DNA of 64,000 bases, from positions 213,782 to 277,781 of the forward strand of contig JARGFU010000003.1 in the NCBI GenBank assembly GCA_029210625.1, given 5' to 3'. The notes beneath the pieces are model-generated. The model was not told the origin of the DNA, searched no databases, and saw only the letters and a list, made by a program, of their open reading frames with translations. Within the stretch, counting starts at the first letter, position 1; each line of letters starts with the position of its first letter. Origin of the DNA: Deltaproteobacteria bacterium. GTDB lineage: Bacteria; Myxococcota; Myxococcia; SLRQ01. Position numbers and translations under genes: made by a program. Positions 9,858 through 17,753 of this stretch are shown piece after piece.

Positions 9858-9915
9858 TGCCGACAGGGTAAGGACGTGGGAGGCATGTGCCACCCCTTTC
9901 GGAGAATCAGCCCGC

Positions 9916-10776
9916 ATGTGCCGCTTCGCCCTCTACCTCGGCCCGGATCTCCCCATCGCCAGCCTCATCACCGAGCCGAGCAACTCGATCATCCACCAGA
10001 GCTTCCACTCGGCGGAGCGCGAGGAGCCCCTGAACGGAGATGGCTTCGGCCTGTGCTGGTACGTCGAGGGGCACGAGCGGCCGGCCCTCTTCAAGGACGT
10101 CTCGCCGGCCTGGAACAACCTCAACCTCCACGAGCTGGCGAGGGTGACCCACACCACGGCGCTGCTCGCGCACGTGCGGGCCGCCACGGCCGGCCTGCCG
10201 GTGACCCAGCTCAACTGTCACCCCTTCGTCGACGGCCCCATCTCCTTCATGCACAACGGGACCCTCGCGGGCTTCGCCCGGCTGCGAAAGCGGATCATCC
10301 ACGAGATCTCCGAGGAAGCCTTCGCGCGGATCCAGGGCTCGACGGATAGCGAGTACCTCTTCGCGATCTTCCTCGACGCCCTCGGGGTGGAGCGCCACGC
10401 GGGGAAGGAGGGCCTCGACGCGCTCTCGGCGGCCCTCGAGCAGACCGTCGCCACCGCCGAGCGCCTCCGGCGGGCCATCGGCGAGGAGACCCCCTCCCGG
10501 CTGAACCTCGTCGCCTGCGACGGGCGCGTGGCCGTGGCCTGCCGCTTCGTCAGCGACGGAAACCTGCCGGCGCACAGCCTCTACGTGCAGCAGGGGGAGC
10601 GCTACGGGCGGGTGGGCGCGCACGTGCGAATGGAGGCGCCCGGCGAGTCGCACGCGGCGCTGGTGCTCGCCTCCGAGCCCCTCTCGGACAACACCGGGTG
10701 GCGGGCGATCTCTCCCGGGCATCTGGTGGAGCTCGAGGCAGGCCGGCCCTGGCGCGAGCGCCCGCTCGCCCTCTGA
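9916..10776 (+). CDS. Class II glutamine amidotransferase
   Basis: 286 residues starting MCRFALY, so the catalytic N-terminal Cys is residue 2 after Met removal. Other Ntn-hydrolase signatures are visible: LNGDGFGLCWY, LLAHVRAATAG, NCHPFV and FMHNGTLAGF, then STDSEYLF. This matches the stand-alone class II amidotransferases related to YafJ and EgtC, which hydrolyse a gamma-glutamyl amide through the N-terminal Cys. No ergothioneine genes (egtB, egtD) are near, so an EgtC role is not supported. It is divergent from the protease gene at 9857 and lies 19 bp upstream of mgtE. A paralogue is encoded at 28899-29768. Confidence 0.88.
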   Translation: MCRFALYLGPDLPIASLITEPSNSIIHQSFHSAEREEPLNGDGFGLCWYVEGHERPALFKDVSPAWNNLNLHELARVTHTTALLAHVRAATAGLPVTQLNCHPFVDGPISFMHNGTLAGFARLRKRIIHEISEEAFARIQGSTDSEYLFAIFLDALGVERHAGKEGLDALSAALEQTVATAERLRRAIGEETPSRLNLVACDGRVAVACRFVSDGNLPAHSLYVQQGERYGRVGAHVRMEAPGESHAALVLASEPLSDNTGWRAISPGHLVELEAGRPWRERPLAL

Positions 10777-10795
10777 TCTTCGACGGGAGGTCCCG

Positions 10796-12163
10796 ATGCT
10801 GACCCCTGACCCGACCCTGCGTCCCTGGGACGAGCTGCGCCGCATCCTCTACACCGATGATCCCCGCGCCCTCGAGGACTACCTCGAGGGCCTGGGCGGG
10901 GGCGACGCGGCCCGGGCCCTCTCCCGCCTCTCGCGGCAGGAGCAGACCCGTGTCCTGACGACCCTCGATCCCGAGGAGGCCGCCTACCTCATCGAGGAGA
11001 TCCCCGAGGCGCAGGCGGCCGATCTGGTCGGCGCCCTGCCCGCCGGCGACGCGGCCGCGATCTTCAGCGAGATGGACAGCGACGAGCAGGCGGACCTCAT
11101 CGTCGCCATCGAGGCGGGGAGCGCCGAGGCCATCCTCGCCCGGATGGATCCCGGCGAGGCGACCGGGGTCCGCGCCCTCGCCAGCCACGATCCGGAGGAG
11201 GCGGGCGGCCTGATGCGCACCCGCTTCCTCTCCTACCCGGAGCGCGCGACCGTGCAGGACGTGCTCGAGGGCCTGCGGGCGGGCGCCGAGCACTACCGGG
11301 ACTTCCAGGTGCAGTACAGCTACATCGTCGACGCCGGAGGAAGGCTGACCGGCGTCCTGCGCCTGCGGGACCTCTTCTTCACGCCCCCCGAGACCACGAT
11401 CGCCTCGATCATGATCCGCGATCCGATCACCGTGCGGATCGAGACCCCCCTCGAGGAGCTGCAGTACTTCTTCGAGCGCAACGAGCTGCTGGGGGTCCCG
11501 GTCGTGGACGAGGCCGGCACCCTGATGGGCATCGTGCACCGCCACGACATCGAGGAGGCCGCCGGTGAGCGGGCGGACAGCGACTTCCTCAAGTCGCAGG
11601 GCATCATCGGCGAGGAGCTGCGCAGCATGCCCCTGCTGCGGCGCTCCCGCCGGCGGCTGGGCTGGCTGAGCGTCAACATCCTGCTCAACCTCCTGGCGGC
11701 GAGCGTGATCGCCGCCTATCAGGAGACGCTGGCCGCGGTCATCGCCCTGGCCGTCTTCCTGCCGATCATCTCCGACATGAGCGGCTGCTCGGGCAACCAG
11801 GCGGTGGCGGTGAGCATCCGGGAGCTCACCCTGGGGGTGGTGCGGCCCTTCGAGGTGGTGCGGGTCTGGACCAAGGAGGTCTCGGTGGGCGTCATCAACG
11901 GCGTCGTCCTCGGGCTCCTGATCGCCGTGGCCGCCTTCGTCTGGAAGGGGAACGCCTATCTCGGCCTGGTCGTCGGGGCGGCGCTCGCCCTCAACACCGT
12001 CGTCGCGGTCTCCATCGGCGGGACCGTCCCCCTGATCCTGAAGCACTTCGAGGTGGATCCGGCGCTGGCCTCGGGGCCGGTGCTGACGACCCTGACGGAC
12101 ATGTGCGGCTTCTTCCTGGTCCTGAGCCTGGCCACGGCGCTCCTGCCCCTCCTCGGAGGGTAG
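10796..12163 (+). CDS. mgtE: Magnesium transporter MgtE
   Basis: 455 residues in the full MgtE order. An N-terminal cytosolic superhelical domain (about 20-130) carries repeats such as EEAAYLIEEIPEAQAADLVGALP. Two CBS domains follow (about 135-195 and 198-255; note IMIRDPITVRIETPLEELQYFFE). The C-terminal membrane domain has about five helices, including NILLNLLAASVIAAYQ and the conserved pore-region stretch FLPIISDMSGCSGNQAVAVSIR. Known members are Mg2+ channels gated by Mg2+ binding between the N and CBS domains. GGGAGG lies 7 bp upstream of ATG 10796. The gene converges on yggU with a 6-bp gap. Confidence 0.95.
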   Translation: MLTPDPTLRPWDELRRILYTDDPRALEDYLEGLGGGDAARALSRLSRQEQTRVLTTLDPEEAAYLIEEIPEAQAADLVGALPAGDAAAIFSEMDSDEQADLIVAIEAGSAEAILARMDPGEATGVRALASHDPEEAGGLMRTRFLSYPERATVQDVLEGLRAGAEHYRDFQVQYSYIVDAGGRLTGVLRLRDLFFTPPETTIASIMIRDPITVRIETPLEELQYFFERNELLGVPVVDEAGTLMGIVHRHDIEEAAGERADSDFLKSQGIIGEELRSMPLLRRSRRRLGWLSVNILLNLLAASVIAAYQETLAAVIALAVFLPIISDMSGCSGNQAVAVSIRELTLGVVRPFEVVRVWTKEVSVGVINGVVLGLLIAVAAFVWKGNAYLGLVVGAALALNTVVAVSIGGTVPLILKHFEVDPALASGPVLTTLTDMCGFFLVLSLATALLPLLGG

Positions 12164-12169
12164 GGGACT

Positions 12170-12454
12170 TCAGGGGAGCGAGGCGAGGCGGGCCGGGTCG
12201 GCGCCCTCGACCTCGACGACCTTGCGCCGCCCGGTCTCGCCCGAGGTGATCCGCACGGCCCTCCTCGGTACGCCGAGGAGCTTCGCCAGCAGCTTCAAGA
12301 GCGCCTCGTTGGCCTCGCCGTCCACCGGCGGCGCCGCCAGCGCCACCTTCAGCCGCCCGTCGTGCTCGCCCACGATCTTCGAGCGCGAGGCCCGCGGCTG
12401 GACCAGGATCTCGAGGCGAACGCCCCCCGGGATCTCCCGGAGGTAGGGGCGCAC
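12170..12454 (-). CDS. yggU: DUF167 (YggU family) protein
   Basis: 94 residues. The motif pattern LEILVQPRASRSKIVGEHDG, VALAAPPVDGEANEALLKLL and ITSGETGRRKVVEVEG is that of the DUF167/YggU family, whose biochemical role is unknown. It directly abuts divIVA (12455) and is the last gene of the minus-strand run. This linkage is widespread in bacteria (yggS-proC-yggT-divIVA-yggU). Confidence 0.9.
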   Translation of the reverse strand: MRPYLREIPGGVRLEILVQPRASRSKIVGEHDGRLKVALAAPPVDGEANEALLKLLAKLLGVPRRAVRITSGETGRRKVVEVEGADPARLASLP

Positions 12455-12991
12455 CTAGTCCTCTTCGCCACCCTCGGCGGCGCGCCGCGGGGCCAGGAAG
12501 GAGACGTTCTCGGAGATGCGCTCGGCGGCCACCGGGGCGGGGGTCCGGTCACTCATCTCCTCGAGGAGCTTGAGGTGGGACGCGACGATCTGCTTCACGC
12601 CGGCCTCGAAGCTGGTTCGCTGGCGCTTGAGCTCGGCGATGTCCTGGAGCAGCTCGACCAGGCGGCGGTGGGCGTCCTGGAGGATCTTCTCGGCCTGGCG
12701 CTCGGCGTCCTTCAGGAGCAGCTCGCTCTCCTTGCGGGCCTGCTCCTTGATGTCCGAGGTGATCCGCTGGGCGGTGAGGAGGGTCTCCTGGAGGACCTTC
12801 TCCCGCTCCTTGTGCTCCTCGAGGTGGCCGGTCTTGCGCCGGAGCTCCTCCTCGAGGCGGATGTTCTCCTTCACGACCTCCTCGAGCTCGGCGGCGACGA
12901 TCTCGAGGAAGGTGTCGACCTCGGCCTCGTCGAGGCCGCGCCAGACGGTGCGGAAGGTCTTCTTCTGGATGTCGAGAGGGGTGATCTTCAC
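12455..12991 (-). CDS. divIVA: DivIVA-domain protein
   Basis: 178 residues. The N-terminal signature KITPLDIQKKTFRTVWRGLD...VDTFLEIVA is the DivIVA lipid-binding domain, which senses negative membrane curvature. A coiled coil of about 100 residues follows (EEELRRKTGHLEEHKEREK and onwards). Gram-positive homologues place division or polarity factors at poles and septa; the role in Myxococcota is less clear. The start overlaps the end of the lipase-like gene by 4 bp and its stop abuts yggU, so the three are translationally coupled. Confidence 0.9.
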   Translation of the reverse strand: MKITPLDIQKKTFRTVWRGLDEAEVDTFLEIVAAELEEVVKENIRLEEELRRKTGHLEEHKEREKVLQETLLTAQRITSDIKEQARKESELLLKDAERQAEKILQDAHRRLVELLQDIAELKRQRTSFEAGVKQIVASHLKLLEEMSDRTPAPVAAERISENVSFLAPRRAAEGGEED

Positions 12992-13758
12992 GGGCGACTC
13001 CTGAGGGTTTGACCTTCCGGGGGCGCGACGCGCCGCAGGAAGCTGGCCACCTGGTCCTGGGTGTCGGCGTCGAAGAGGACGCCCACGTGGCCGACGTGAT
13101 CGACGATGGAGAGCTCGGCGTGCGCGAAGGCCGCGCCCTCTGCCGGACGGACGAAGTGGTCCCGGCTCGAGACGATCGAGAGGGCCGGGATCTCCGAGAG
13201 GTGGCGGTCGCCAGCCTTCAGGCGGGCGAGGGTGGGGCTCTCGACGGCGAGGTCCTTCATCACCGGCACCGCGGGCAAGAGCGGAGCGATCCAGAGCCCC
13301 TCGTGCGGGGAGGAGAGGGTGCAGAGCCCGCGGGTGCGGCGCGCACCCTCACCGCCGCGCTGCAGCCAGGCCCGGGCGAGGAGCCCGCCGATGCTGTGGC
13401 CGAGGAGGACCAGGGGGCCGCCCGGGACCTGCTCCCGGATGAAGCGGTCGAGGCCGTCCACCAGGTCGTCGAAGCGCTTCCAGCGAGTGATGAAGCCGTG
13501 CCGGGCGAAGCGCTGGTAGCCATGCTCCCGGAGCGAGCGCTCCAGGGGGGTGAAGGCGCCGCGCCCGCTGCCGTAGCCGTGGACCATCACCACCGTGGGG
13601 CCATGGCCGGTGGGGCGCCGGGGGCGCAGGGCGGCCAGGGGCAGGAGGGCCCCCTCCGCCGCATAGGCGAGGGCCTCCCGGGCCGCGAAGGGCAAGAGCG
13701 CGCTCTGGGCAGGGTCTCCCACGGGCACGACGGTAGCCCGCGGAATGCGGTCGGTCAA
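12988..13758 (-). CDS. Alpha/beta hydrolase, lipase/esterase-like
   Basis: 256 residues. The nucleophile elbow is GHSIGG, and the oxyanion region is MVHGYGSGRGAF near residue 60. The probable acid and His are in SSRDHFVRPAEG and DHVGHVGVLFD near the C-terminus. This resembles cytosolic triacylglycerol-lipase-like esterases (PGAP1/LipA-type). There is no signal peptide. The gene sits between proC (30 bp) and divIVA (4-bp overlap), a position not usual for the yggS-divIVA neighbourhood. The substrate cannot be read from the sequence. Confidence 0.85.
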   Translation of the reverse strand: MTDRIPRATVVPVGDPAQSALLPFAAREALAYAAEGALLPLAALRPRRPTGHGPTVVMVHGYGSGRGAFTPLERSLREHGYQRFARHGFITRWKRFDDLVDGLDRFIREQVPGGPLVLLGHSIGGLLARAWLQRGGEGARRTRGLCTLSSPHEGLWIAPLLPAVPVMKDLAVESPTLARLKAGDRHLSEIPALSIVSSRDHFVRPAEGAAFAHAELSIVDHVGHVGVLFDADTQDQVASFLRRVAPPEGQTLRSRP

Positions 13759-13788
13759 TTTGGCGACCGCCCGTGGGCCGCTGTAATC

Positions 13789-14619
13789 CTAGTCGAGAAA
13801 GCCCTCACCCAGCTCGCGGGCGCGCAGGGTCGCGGACTCGACGGCGTCGATGAGGGTGCGGCGCAGCCCCCCGGACTCCAGGGTGTGGATGCCGGCGATG
13901 GCGGTCCCGCCGGGGCTGGTGACCTGATCCTTGAGGCGCCCGGGGTGCTCGCCGCTCTCGATGAGCAGCTTGGCGGCCCCGTAGACGGTCTGGGCGGCCA
14001 GCTTGAGGGCCCGGGAGCGGGAGAGGCCGACCTTCACGCCCCCGTCGGCGAGGGCCTCGATGACCAGGAAGATGTAGGCCGGGCCGGAGCCCGAGAGGCC
14101 GGTGGCGGCGTCGATCAGGCTCTCGTCCACCTGCACCGTCACGCCCACCGCCTGGAAGATGGTGTCGGCCAGGGCGAGGTCCTCGTCGGTGGCGTGGGGC
14201 CCCGGGGCCAGCACCGAGGCGCCGGCGCCCACCAGGCAAGGGGTGTTGGGCATCACCCGCACGACCCGGGCCTCGCGGTGCATCCGCTTCTCCATGGCCG
14301 GGATGGGCACGCCAGCGGCGATGGAGATGGTCAGGGCGTCGGGGGCCAGCGCCGGGCCGATCTCGTCGAGGACCTTGGTGAAGATCTGCGGCTTCACGCA
14401 GATCATCACCACCCCGGCGCCCTCGACGGCCTCGGCGTTCTTCGCCACGGCCTTCACGCCGTAGTGCTCGTGGAGGTGCTCGCGCCGATCGGCGCGGGGG
14501 TGGCTCACCGTGACCTTGCTCGGGTCGGCGGCGCCGCTCTCGAGCAGGCCCCGCAGGATGGCCTCGCCCATGTTGCCCACGCCGACGAAGGCCAGGCTCC
14601 GGGTGATCTTCTCGCTCAT
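13789..14619 (-). CDS. proC: Pyrroline-5-carboxylate reductase
   Basis: 276 residues. The N-terminal Rossmann motif is FVGVGNMGEAILRGL, and the C-terminal dimerisation signature is ATGLSGSGPAYIFLVIEALADGGVKVGLSR, followed by VTSPGGTAIAGI. The family reduces 1-pyrroline-5-carboxylate to L-proline with NAD(P)H. It lies 33 bp downstream of the FAD subunit of the three-gene dehydrogenase and 30 bp upstream of the hydrolase. It is also part of the conserved proC-divIVA-yggU neighbourhood, so proximity to the dehydrogenase alone does not prove a shared pathway. Confidence 0.95.
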   Translation of the reverse strand: MSEKITRSLAFVGVGNMGEAILRGLLESGAADPSKVTVSHPRADRREHLHEHYGVKAVAKNAEAVEGAGVVMICVKPQIFTKVLDEIGPALAPDALTISIAAGVPIPAMEKRMHREARVVRVMPNTPCLVGAGASVLAPGPHATDEDLALADTIFQAVGVTVQVDESLIDAATGLSGSGPAYIFLVIEALADGGVKVGLSRSRALKLAAQTVYGAAKLLIESGEHPGRLKDQVTSPGGTAIAGIHTLESGGLRRTLIDAVESATLRARELGEGFLD

Positions 14620-14652
14620 GCTCGTGGTCCTCCTCGAGGGCTCGCGCCAACG

Positions 14653-15816
14653 CTAGCCGATGATCATCGACTCGGAGGCGTAGCCCGTGCCCCCGTCGGC
14701 GAAGCGCTCCAGGGTGTATCGGTCGAAGAAGGGATCCTTGTCACCACCCGTGAGCCAGCGCGCGCAGGACTCGGTGACCGCCGGGGCCATCATGAAGCCG
14801 TGGCCGCCGAAGCCCACCAGCTGCACGAAGCCGGGGAGCCCCGGCGTCTCGCCCACGATGGGGTGCTCGTCGGGGGTGACGTCGTAGCAGCCGGCCCACT
14901 GGCGCAGCACCCGGACGCCCCGCAGGGCGGGGATCAGGTTGGTGGCCGCCTCGGCGAAGCGGGTCGCGAACTCGAAGGAGCTCTCGAAGGTGAGGCCCGG
15001 CGGCTCGTCGGGGTCGCCCATGCCGCCTACGATCTCGCCCCGCATGGACTGGGAGAAGTAGAGGCCCGAGCCCAGGAGGGAGACCATCGGCCCCAGGAAG
15101 GGCTTGAGGCTCTCGGTGACCATGATCTCGTGGCGGTAGGGCTTGTTGGGCAGCTCGACGCCGGCCAGGGCCGCCAGCCGGGGGCTCCAGGCGCCGGTGG
15201 CGTTCACCACGATCTTCGTCGCGATGGAGCCCCGGCTGGTGCGCACGGCGGTGATCTCCGAGCCCTGGCGCTCGATCCCCGTCACCTCGGTGAAGGGGGA
15301 GACGGTGACCCCGGCCGCGGTGGCCTGCTGGGCGTAGCCCCAGACGAAGGGCCAGGGGAAGACCACCCCGTCGTCGGGGTTGTAGGCGGCGCCGAGGATG
15401 CCCTGGAGCTCCAGCTCGGGGACGATCTTCCGGGCGGCGGCCGGGGAGAGCAGCCGGGTGGGGACGCCGCAGCGGTTCTGGAGGGCGACGTTCTTCTCGA
15501 CGGCGGCCATCACCTCGGCGTCCCGGGCGAGGAAGAGGTAGCCCCCCTGCCGGAACCAGATGTTCATCCGCATCTCTCGGGCGAAGGCCTTGCACAGCTC
15601 GATGCTGCGCAGCATCAGGCGGATGTTGTCCTCGGTGGACCACTGGGCCCGGATGCCGCCGCCGTTGCGGCCCGAGGCCCCGTAGCAGAGGTAGCTCTGC
15701 TCCAGGACGACGACGTCGGTGAGGCCTCGCCGGGCGAGGTTGTAGGCCAGGCCCAGGCCCATGACGCCGCCGCCGACGATGACGATCTCGGCGCGCTCGG
15801 GGAGGGCGCCGCTCAT
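14653..15816 (-). CDS. FAD-dependent amine/imino-acid dehydrogenase, beta subunit
   Basis: 387 residues. The N-terminal dinucleotide motif is IVIVGGGVMGLGLAYNLARRG, with GASGRNGGGIRAQWST typical of the sarcosine oxidase beta/DAO family. The C-terminal FAD block is CYDVTPDEHPIVGET, with QLVGFGGHGFMMAP. Members with separate small Fe-S and larger NAD/FAD partner subunits include D-hydroxyproline dehydrogenase, opine oxidases, hydrogen cyanide synthase HcnC and heterotetrameric sarcosine oxidase. The start overlaps the 2Fe-2S subunit gene by 4 bp. The substrate is probably a secondary amine or imino acid; adjacency to proC hints at proline-like compounds, which is inference. Confidence 0.85.
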   Translation of the reverse strand: MSGALPERAEIVIVGGGVMGLGLAYNLARRGLTDVVVLEQSYLCYGASGRNGGGIRAQWSTEDNIRLMLRSIELCKAFAREMRMNIWFRQGGYLFLARDAEVMAAVEKNVALQNRCGVPTRLLSPAAARKIVPELELQGILGAAYNPDDGVVFPWPFVWGYAQQATAAGVTVSPFTEVTGIERQGSEITAVRTSRGSIATKIVVNATGAWSPRLAALAGVELPNKPYRHEIMVTESLKPFLGPMVSLLGSGLYFSQSMRGEIVGGMGDPDEPPGLTFESSFEFATRFAEAATNLIPALRGVRVLRQWAGCYDVTPDEHPIVGETPGLPGFVQLVGFGGHGFMMAPAVTESCARWLTGGDKDPFFDRYTLERFADGGTGYASESMIIG

Positions 15817-16118
15817 CCGCCGCTCCCGGGCTCGGCGTCCGGGTCGCCCGCGGCCATCGCGGCCAGCTCGCCCAGGGGCACCAGCCCGACCGGGGGCCGG
15901 GGGGTGATGGGCAGGAGGTCCTGGGCCGGGACGCCGGCCTCGCGCAGGAGCCGGGCGATGCCGGTCAGGCAGCTGCGGCCCTGGCAGATGCCGGTGCCGA
16001 AGCCCGTGTAGCGCTTCACCGACTCGACGTCCCGGTAGCCCTTCTCGATGGCGGCCTTCACGTCGGTGAGGGTGATGTCCTCGCAGGCGCAGATGAGGGT
16101 GCGGTCGCTACCCGGCAT
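15813..16118 (-). CDS. BFD-like [2Fe-2S] subunit of the dehydrogenase
   Basis: 101 residues. Four cysteines in bacterioferritin-associated-ferredoxin order (C10-x-C12 and C45-x4-C50, in LICACED and GICQGRSC) should bind one [2Fe-2S] cluster. In HcnB-type proteins this domain is the C-terminus of the large subunit; here it is a separate polypeptide. A Pro/Gly-rich tail follows. The gene overlaps the large subunit by 11 bp and the FAD subunit by 4 bp, so the three products are made together. It should carry electrons between the two flavoproteins or to a respiratory acceptor. Confidence 0.88.
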   Translation of the reverse strand: MPGSDRTLICACEDITLTDVKAAIEKGYRDVESVKRYTGFGTGICQGRSCLTGIARLLREAGVPAQDLLPITPRPPVGLVPLGELAAMAAGDPDAEPGSGG

Positions 16119-17454
16119 GGTCGTGCTCCGGCGGGCGGGAGAGGGCGAAGGCCGCGGCGGCGGAGCCGGCCCGGGCCCCGGACTCGCTGGCCTCGGCCGG
16201 GCTCATCCGGGCGGTCATCGAGCCGGCGGCGAAGACCCCCGGCCGCGGGGTGGAGCCGTCCGGGGCCACCCGGGCCTCGAAGGCCGAGCGCTCGTCGGAC
16301 CAGCCGGGCTGCCCCCCGGCGGCGTGGAAGAGCTCCAGGCAGGGGTGGCCGGGCAGCGAGTGGATCAGGGCGTCGCAGGCCAGCCGCTTCTCCCCCTCGG
16401 GGGTGGCGAGGACGACCTGCTCGACCCAGTGGCGGCCGTTGACCCCCAGCACCCGGGTCTCGCCCCGGCCGAGGGCGGCCTCGGCGGGGAGGGTGGCGAC
16501 GATGCTGGCGCCGGCCTCCTCGAGGAGGGCGCGGAGCCGGTCGGTCAGCTCGTCCATGGCGCAGAGCAGGACCTTGCGCCCCGGCAGGACCCCCCAGCGG
16601 GCGACCAGCTCGGCGGCCCAGCGGGCGTCGAAGAGGCCCGGCAGATCGTTGTTCTCGAAGCGGGAGAGGCCCACGTAGTTGCCGGTGGCCAGCACCACCG
16701 CCCGCGGGAGGATGCGCTGCAGCCGCTGAGCCTGCCGCACGACGACCTCCAGGGGGTGGCCGGGCCCGGAGATCCACTCGGCCGAGGTGCCGGTGCGCAC
16801 CCGCAGGCCGGGGAGGGTGGTCCGCGGCTCGTCCTCGTGGAGGGGGGAGCGCAGGCGGCCGCCCAGCTCCGGGAGGGCCTCGACGAGGAGCGGCCGGGCT
16901 CCCGCGCCCTGGATCGCCCGGGCCGCGGCGATGCCCGCGTTGCCGCCGCCGATGACCAGGACCTCGACGCCCTCGGGCCCCTGGTCCAGGAGCGGGGGCA
17001 GCCCCTCGGCCGCCGGGAGGGCGCCGGGCAGGTGGCCGAGGCCGGAGAGCTTGCGGACCACCTTCTGCACCACCGGCTGGATCAGGGGCATCCCGGTGAA
17101 CATGGCGTGGTGGTCGAGGCCCCGGGGGAAGAGCCAGTCGGTGGCCGCCAGGAGATCGTTCTCGGCCGAGCCGAGGGCGTTCTGCCGCTCCACCACCATC
17201 CCCTCGCTCACCGGGGTCTGGCAGGCCTGCCGGTTGGGCTGGCCGTCGACCCGGCAGAGGCACTGGTGGCAGTGGCCCCGGCCGCAGGGCGCCCCCCGGA
17301 CCCGGTGGTACTTCGAGGAGCGGCCGATGACCTGGACCCCGGCCCCCATCAGGGCAGCGGCCAGGGGCTCACCCGGGCGGGCGGTGATCGTCTCACCATC
17401 GAGGGTGATCGTGACCTCGGAGTCGGGGGAGGGATCGAGGCGGGAGGTGGTCAC
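16108..17454 (-). CDS. Dehydrogenase alpha subunit: N-terminal ferredoxin fused to FAD/NAD oxidoreductase
   Basis: The start is set at GTG 17454; a TTG at 17475 in the same frame is possible and neither has a clear ribosome site. Residues about 10-90 form a sarcosine-oxidase-alpha/HcnA-type [2Fe-2S] domain (C57-x4-C62-x2-C65-x12-C78, in APCGRGHCHQC). A Rossmann motif VIGGGNAGIAAARA follows at about 168-180, a second nucleotide-binding region contains VVLATGNYVGLSRFENND, and the C-terminus has VFAAGSM. This is HcnA plus HcnB in one chain, but without the BFD domain, which is the next gene. No glycine-cleavage-T domain is present, so it is not a classical sarcosine oxidase alpha. It reads divergently from the vWA gene. 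Confidence 0.83.
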   Translation of the reverse strand: MTTSRLDPSPDSEVTITLDGETITARPGEPLAAALMGAGVQVIGRSSKYHRVRGAPCGRGHCHQCLCRVDGQPNRQACQTPVSEGMVVERQNALGSAENDLLAATDWLFPRGLDHHAMFTGMPLIQPVVQKVVRKLSGLGHLPGALPAAEGLPPLLDQGPEGVEVLVIGGGNAGIAAARAIQGAGARPLLVEALPELGGRLRSPLHEDEPRTTLPGLRVRTGTSAEWISGPGHPLEVVVRQAQRLQRILPRAVVLATGNYVGLSRFENNDLPGLFDARWAAELVARWGVLPGRKVLLCAMDELTDRLRALLEEAGASIVATLPAEAALGRGETRVLGVNGRHWVEQVVLATPEGEKRLACDALIHSLPGHPCLELFHAAGGQPGWSDERSAFEARVAPDGSTPRPGVFAAGSMTARMSPAEASESGARAGSAAAAFALSRPPEHDHAG

Positions 17455-17530
17455 GGGGGGGACGGTATCTCCCAAGGGGGCCGAGATCCACCCGGATCGA
17501 CGGGAGATTGCGTGGCTCCCGGGAGAGGCC

Positions 17531-17560
17531 GTGCACGTGCACGTGGCCGTGTACGTGGAC
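17531..17560 (-). repeat. Five-unit GTNCAC hexamer array (leader of dehydrogenase operon)
   Basis: Read on the minus strand: GTCCAC, GTACAC, GGCCAC, GTGCAC, GTGCAC, then the tail GGCCTCTCCC. This gives exactly five 6-bp units in sense orientation, and the tail ends 66 bp before the chosen start of the dehydrogenase alpha gene. Two more arrays of the same plan exist (17660 and 45029). Confidence 0.75.
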
Positions 17561-17564
17561 GGGA

Positions 17565-17640
17565 ATCAAGCCCAAGAAAATACATCAACAAGAATGTCTA
17601 AATAATCAAAAAATAAAGAGAAAATGCAGACAAGCCTGAC
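17565..17640. promoter_or_regulatory. AT-rich core of divergent promoter region
   Basis: A sharply AT-rich patch (for example AAGAAAATACATC and CTAAATAATCAAAAAATAAAG) in an otherwise very GC-rich window. It sits midway between two divergent genes and between two oppositely oriented hexamer arrays. It probably holds back-to-back promoters, but I could not fix a convincing -35/-10 pair. Confidence 0.5.
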
Positions 17641-17659
17641 TCCCCATGGGCCTCCCGAC

Positions 17660-17689
17660 GTGCACGTACACGTCCACGTACACGCGCAC
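17660..17689 (+). repeat. Five-unit GTNCAC hexamer array (leader of vWA gene)
   Basis: Units GTGCAC, GTACAC, GTCCAC, GTACAC, GCGCAC, then the tail GGATTTTCC (17690-17698). It lies in sense orientation 55 bp before ATG 17754 and is the mirror partner of the array at 17531-17560. Confidence 0.8.
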
Positions 17690-17753
17690 GGATTTTCCTT
17701 TGAACCTTTCGAGCCCGGGGCCCGCTTCCAGTCGAACCCAAAGGAGGCCCCGC

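Noticed and set aside
13009..16011. A 1,000-codon open frame on the plus strand
   Set aside because: It is antisense to hydrolase, proC and the dehydrogenase genes, all with clear family motifs. Its His/Gly/Ala/Arg-rich translation is the usual shadow in high-GC DNA.
17531..17689. Hexamer arrays read as a CRISPR or as a His-Val repeat peptide
   Set aside because: Units are 6 bp without spacers, so not a CRISPR. The open frames through them lack ribosome sites, while the vWA gene has a good site at 17741 after the array.
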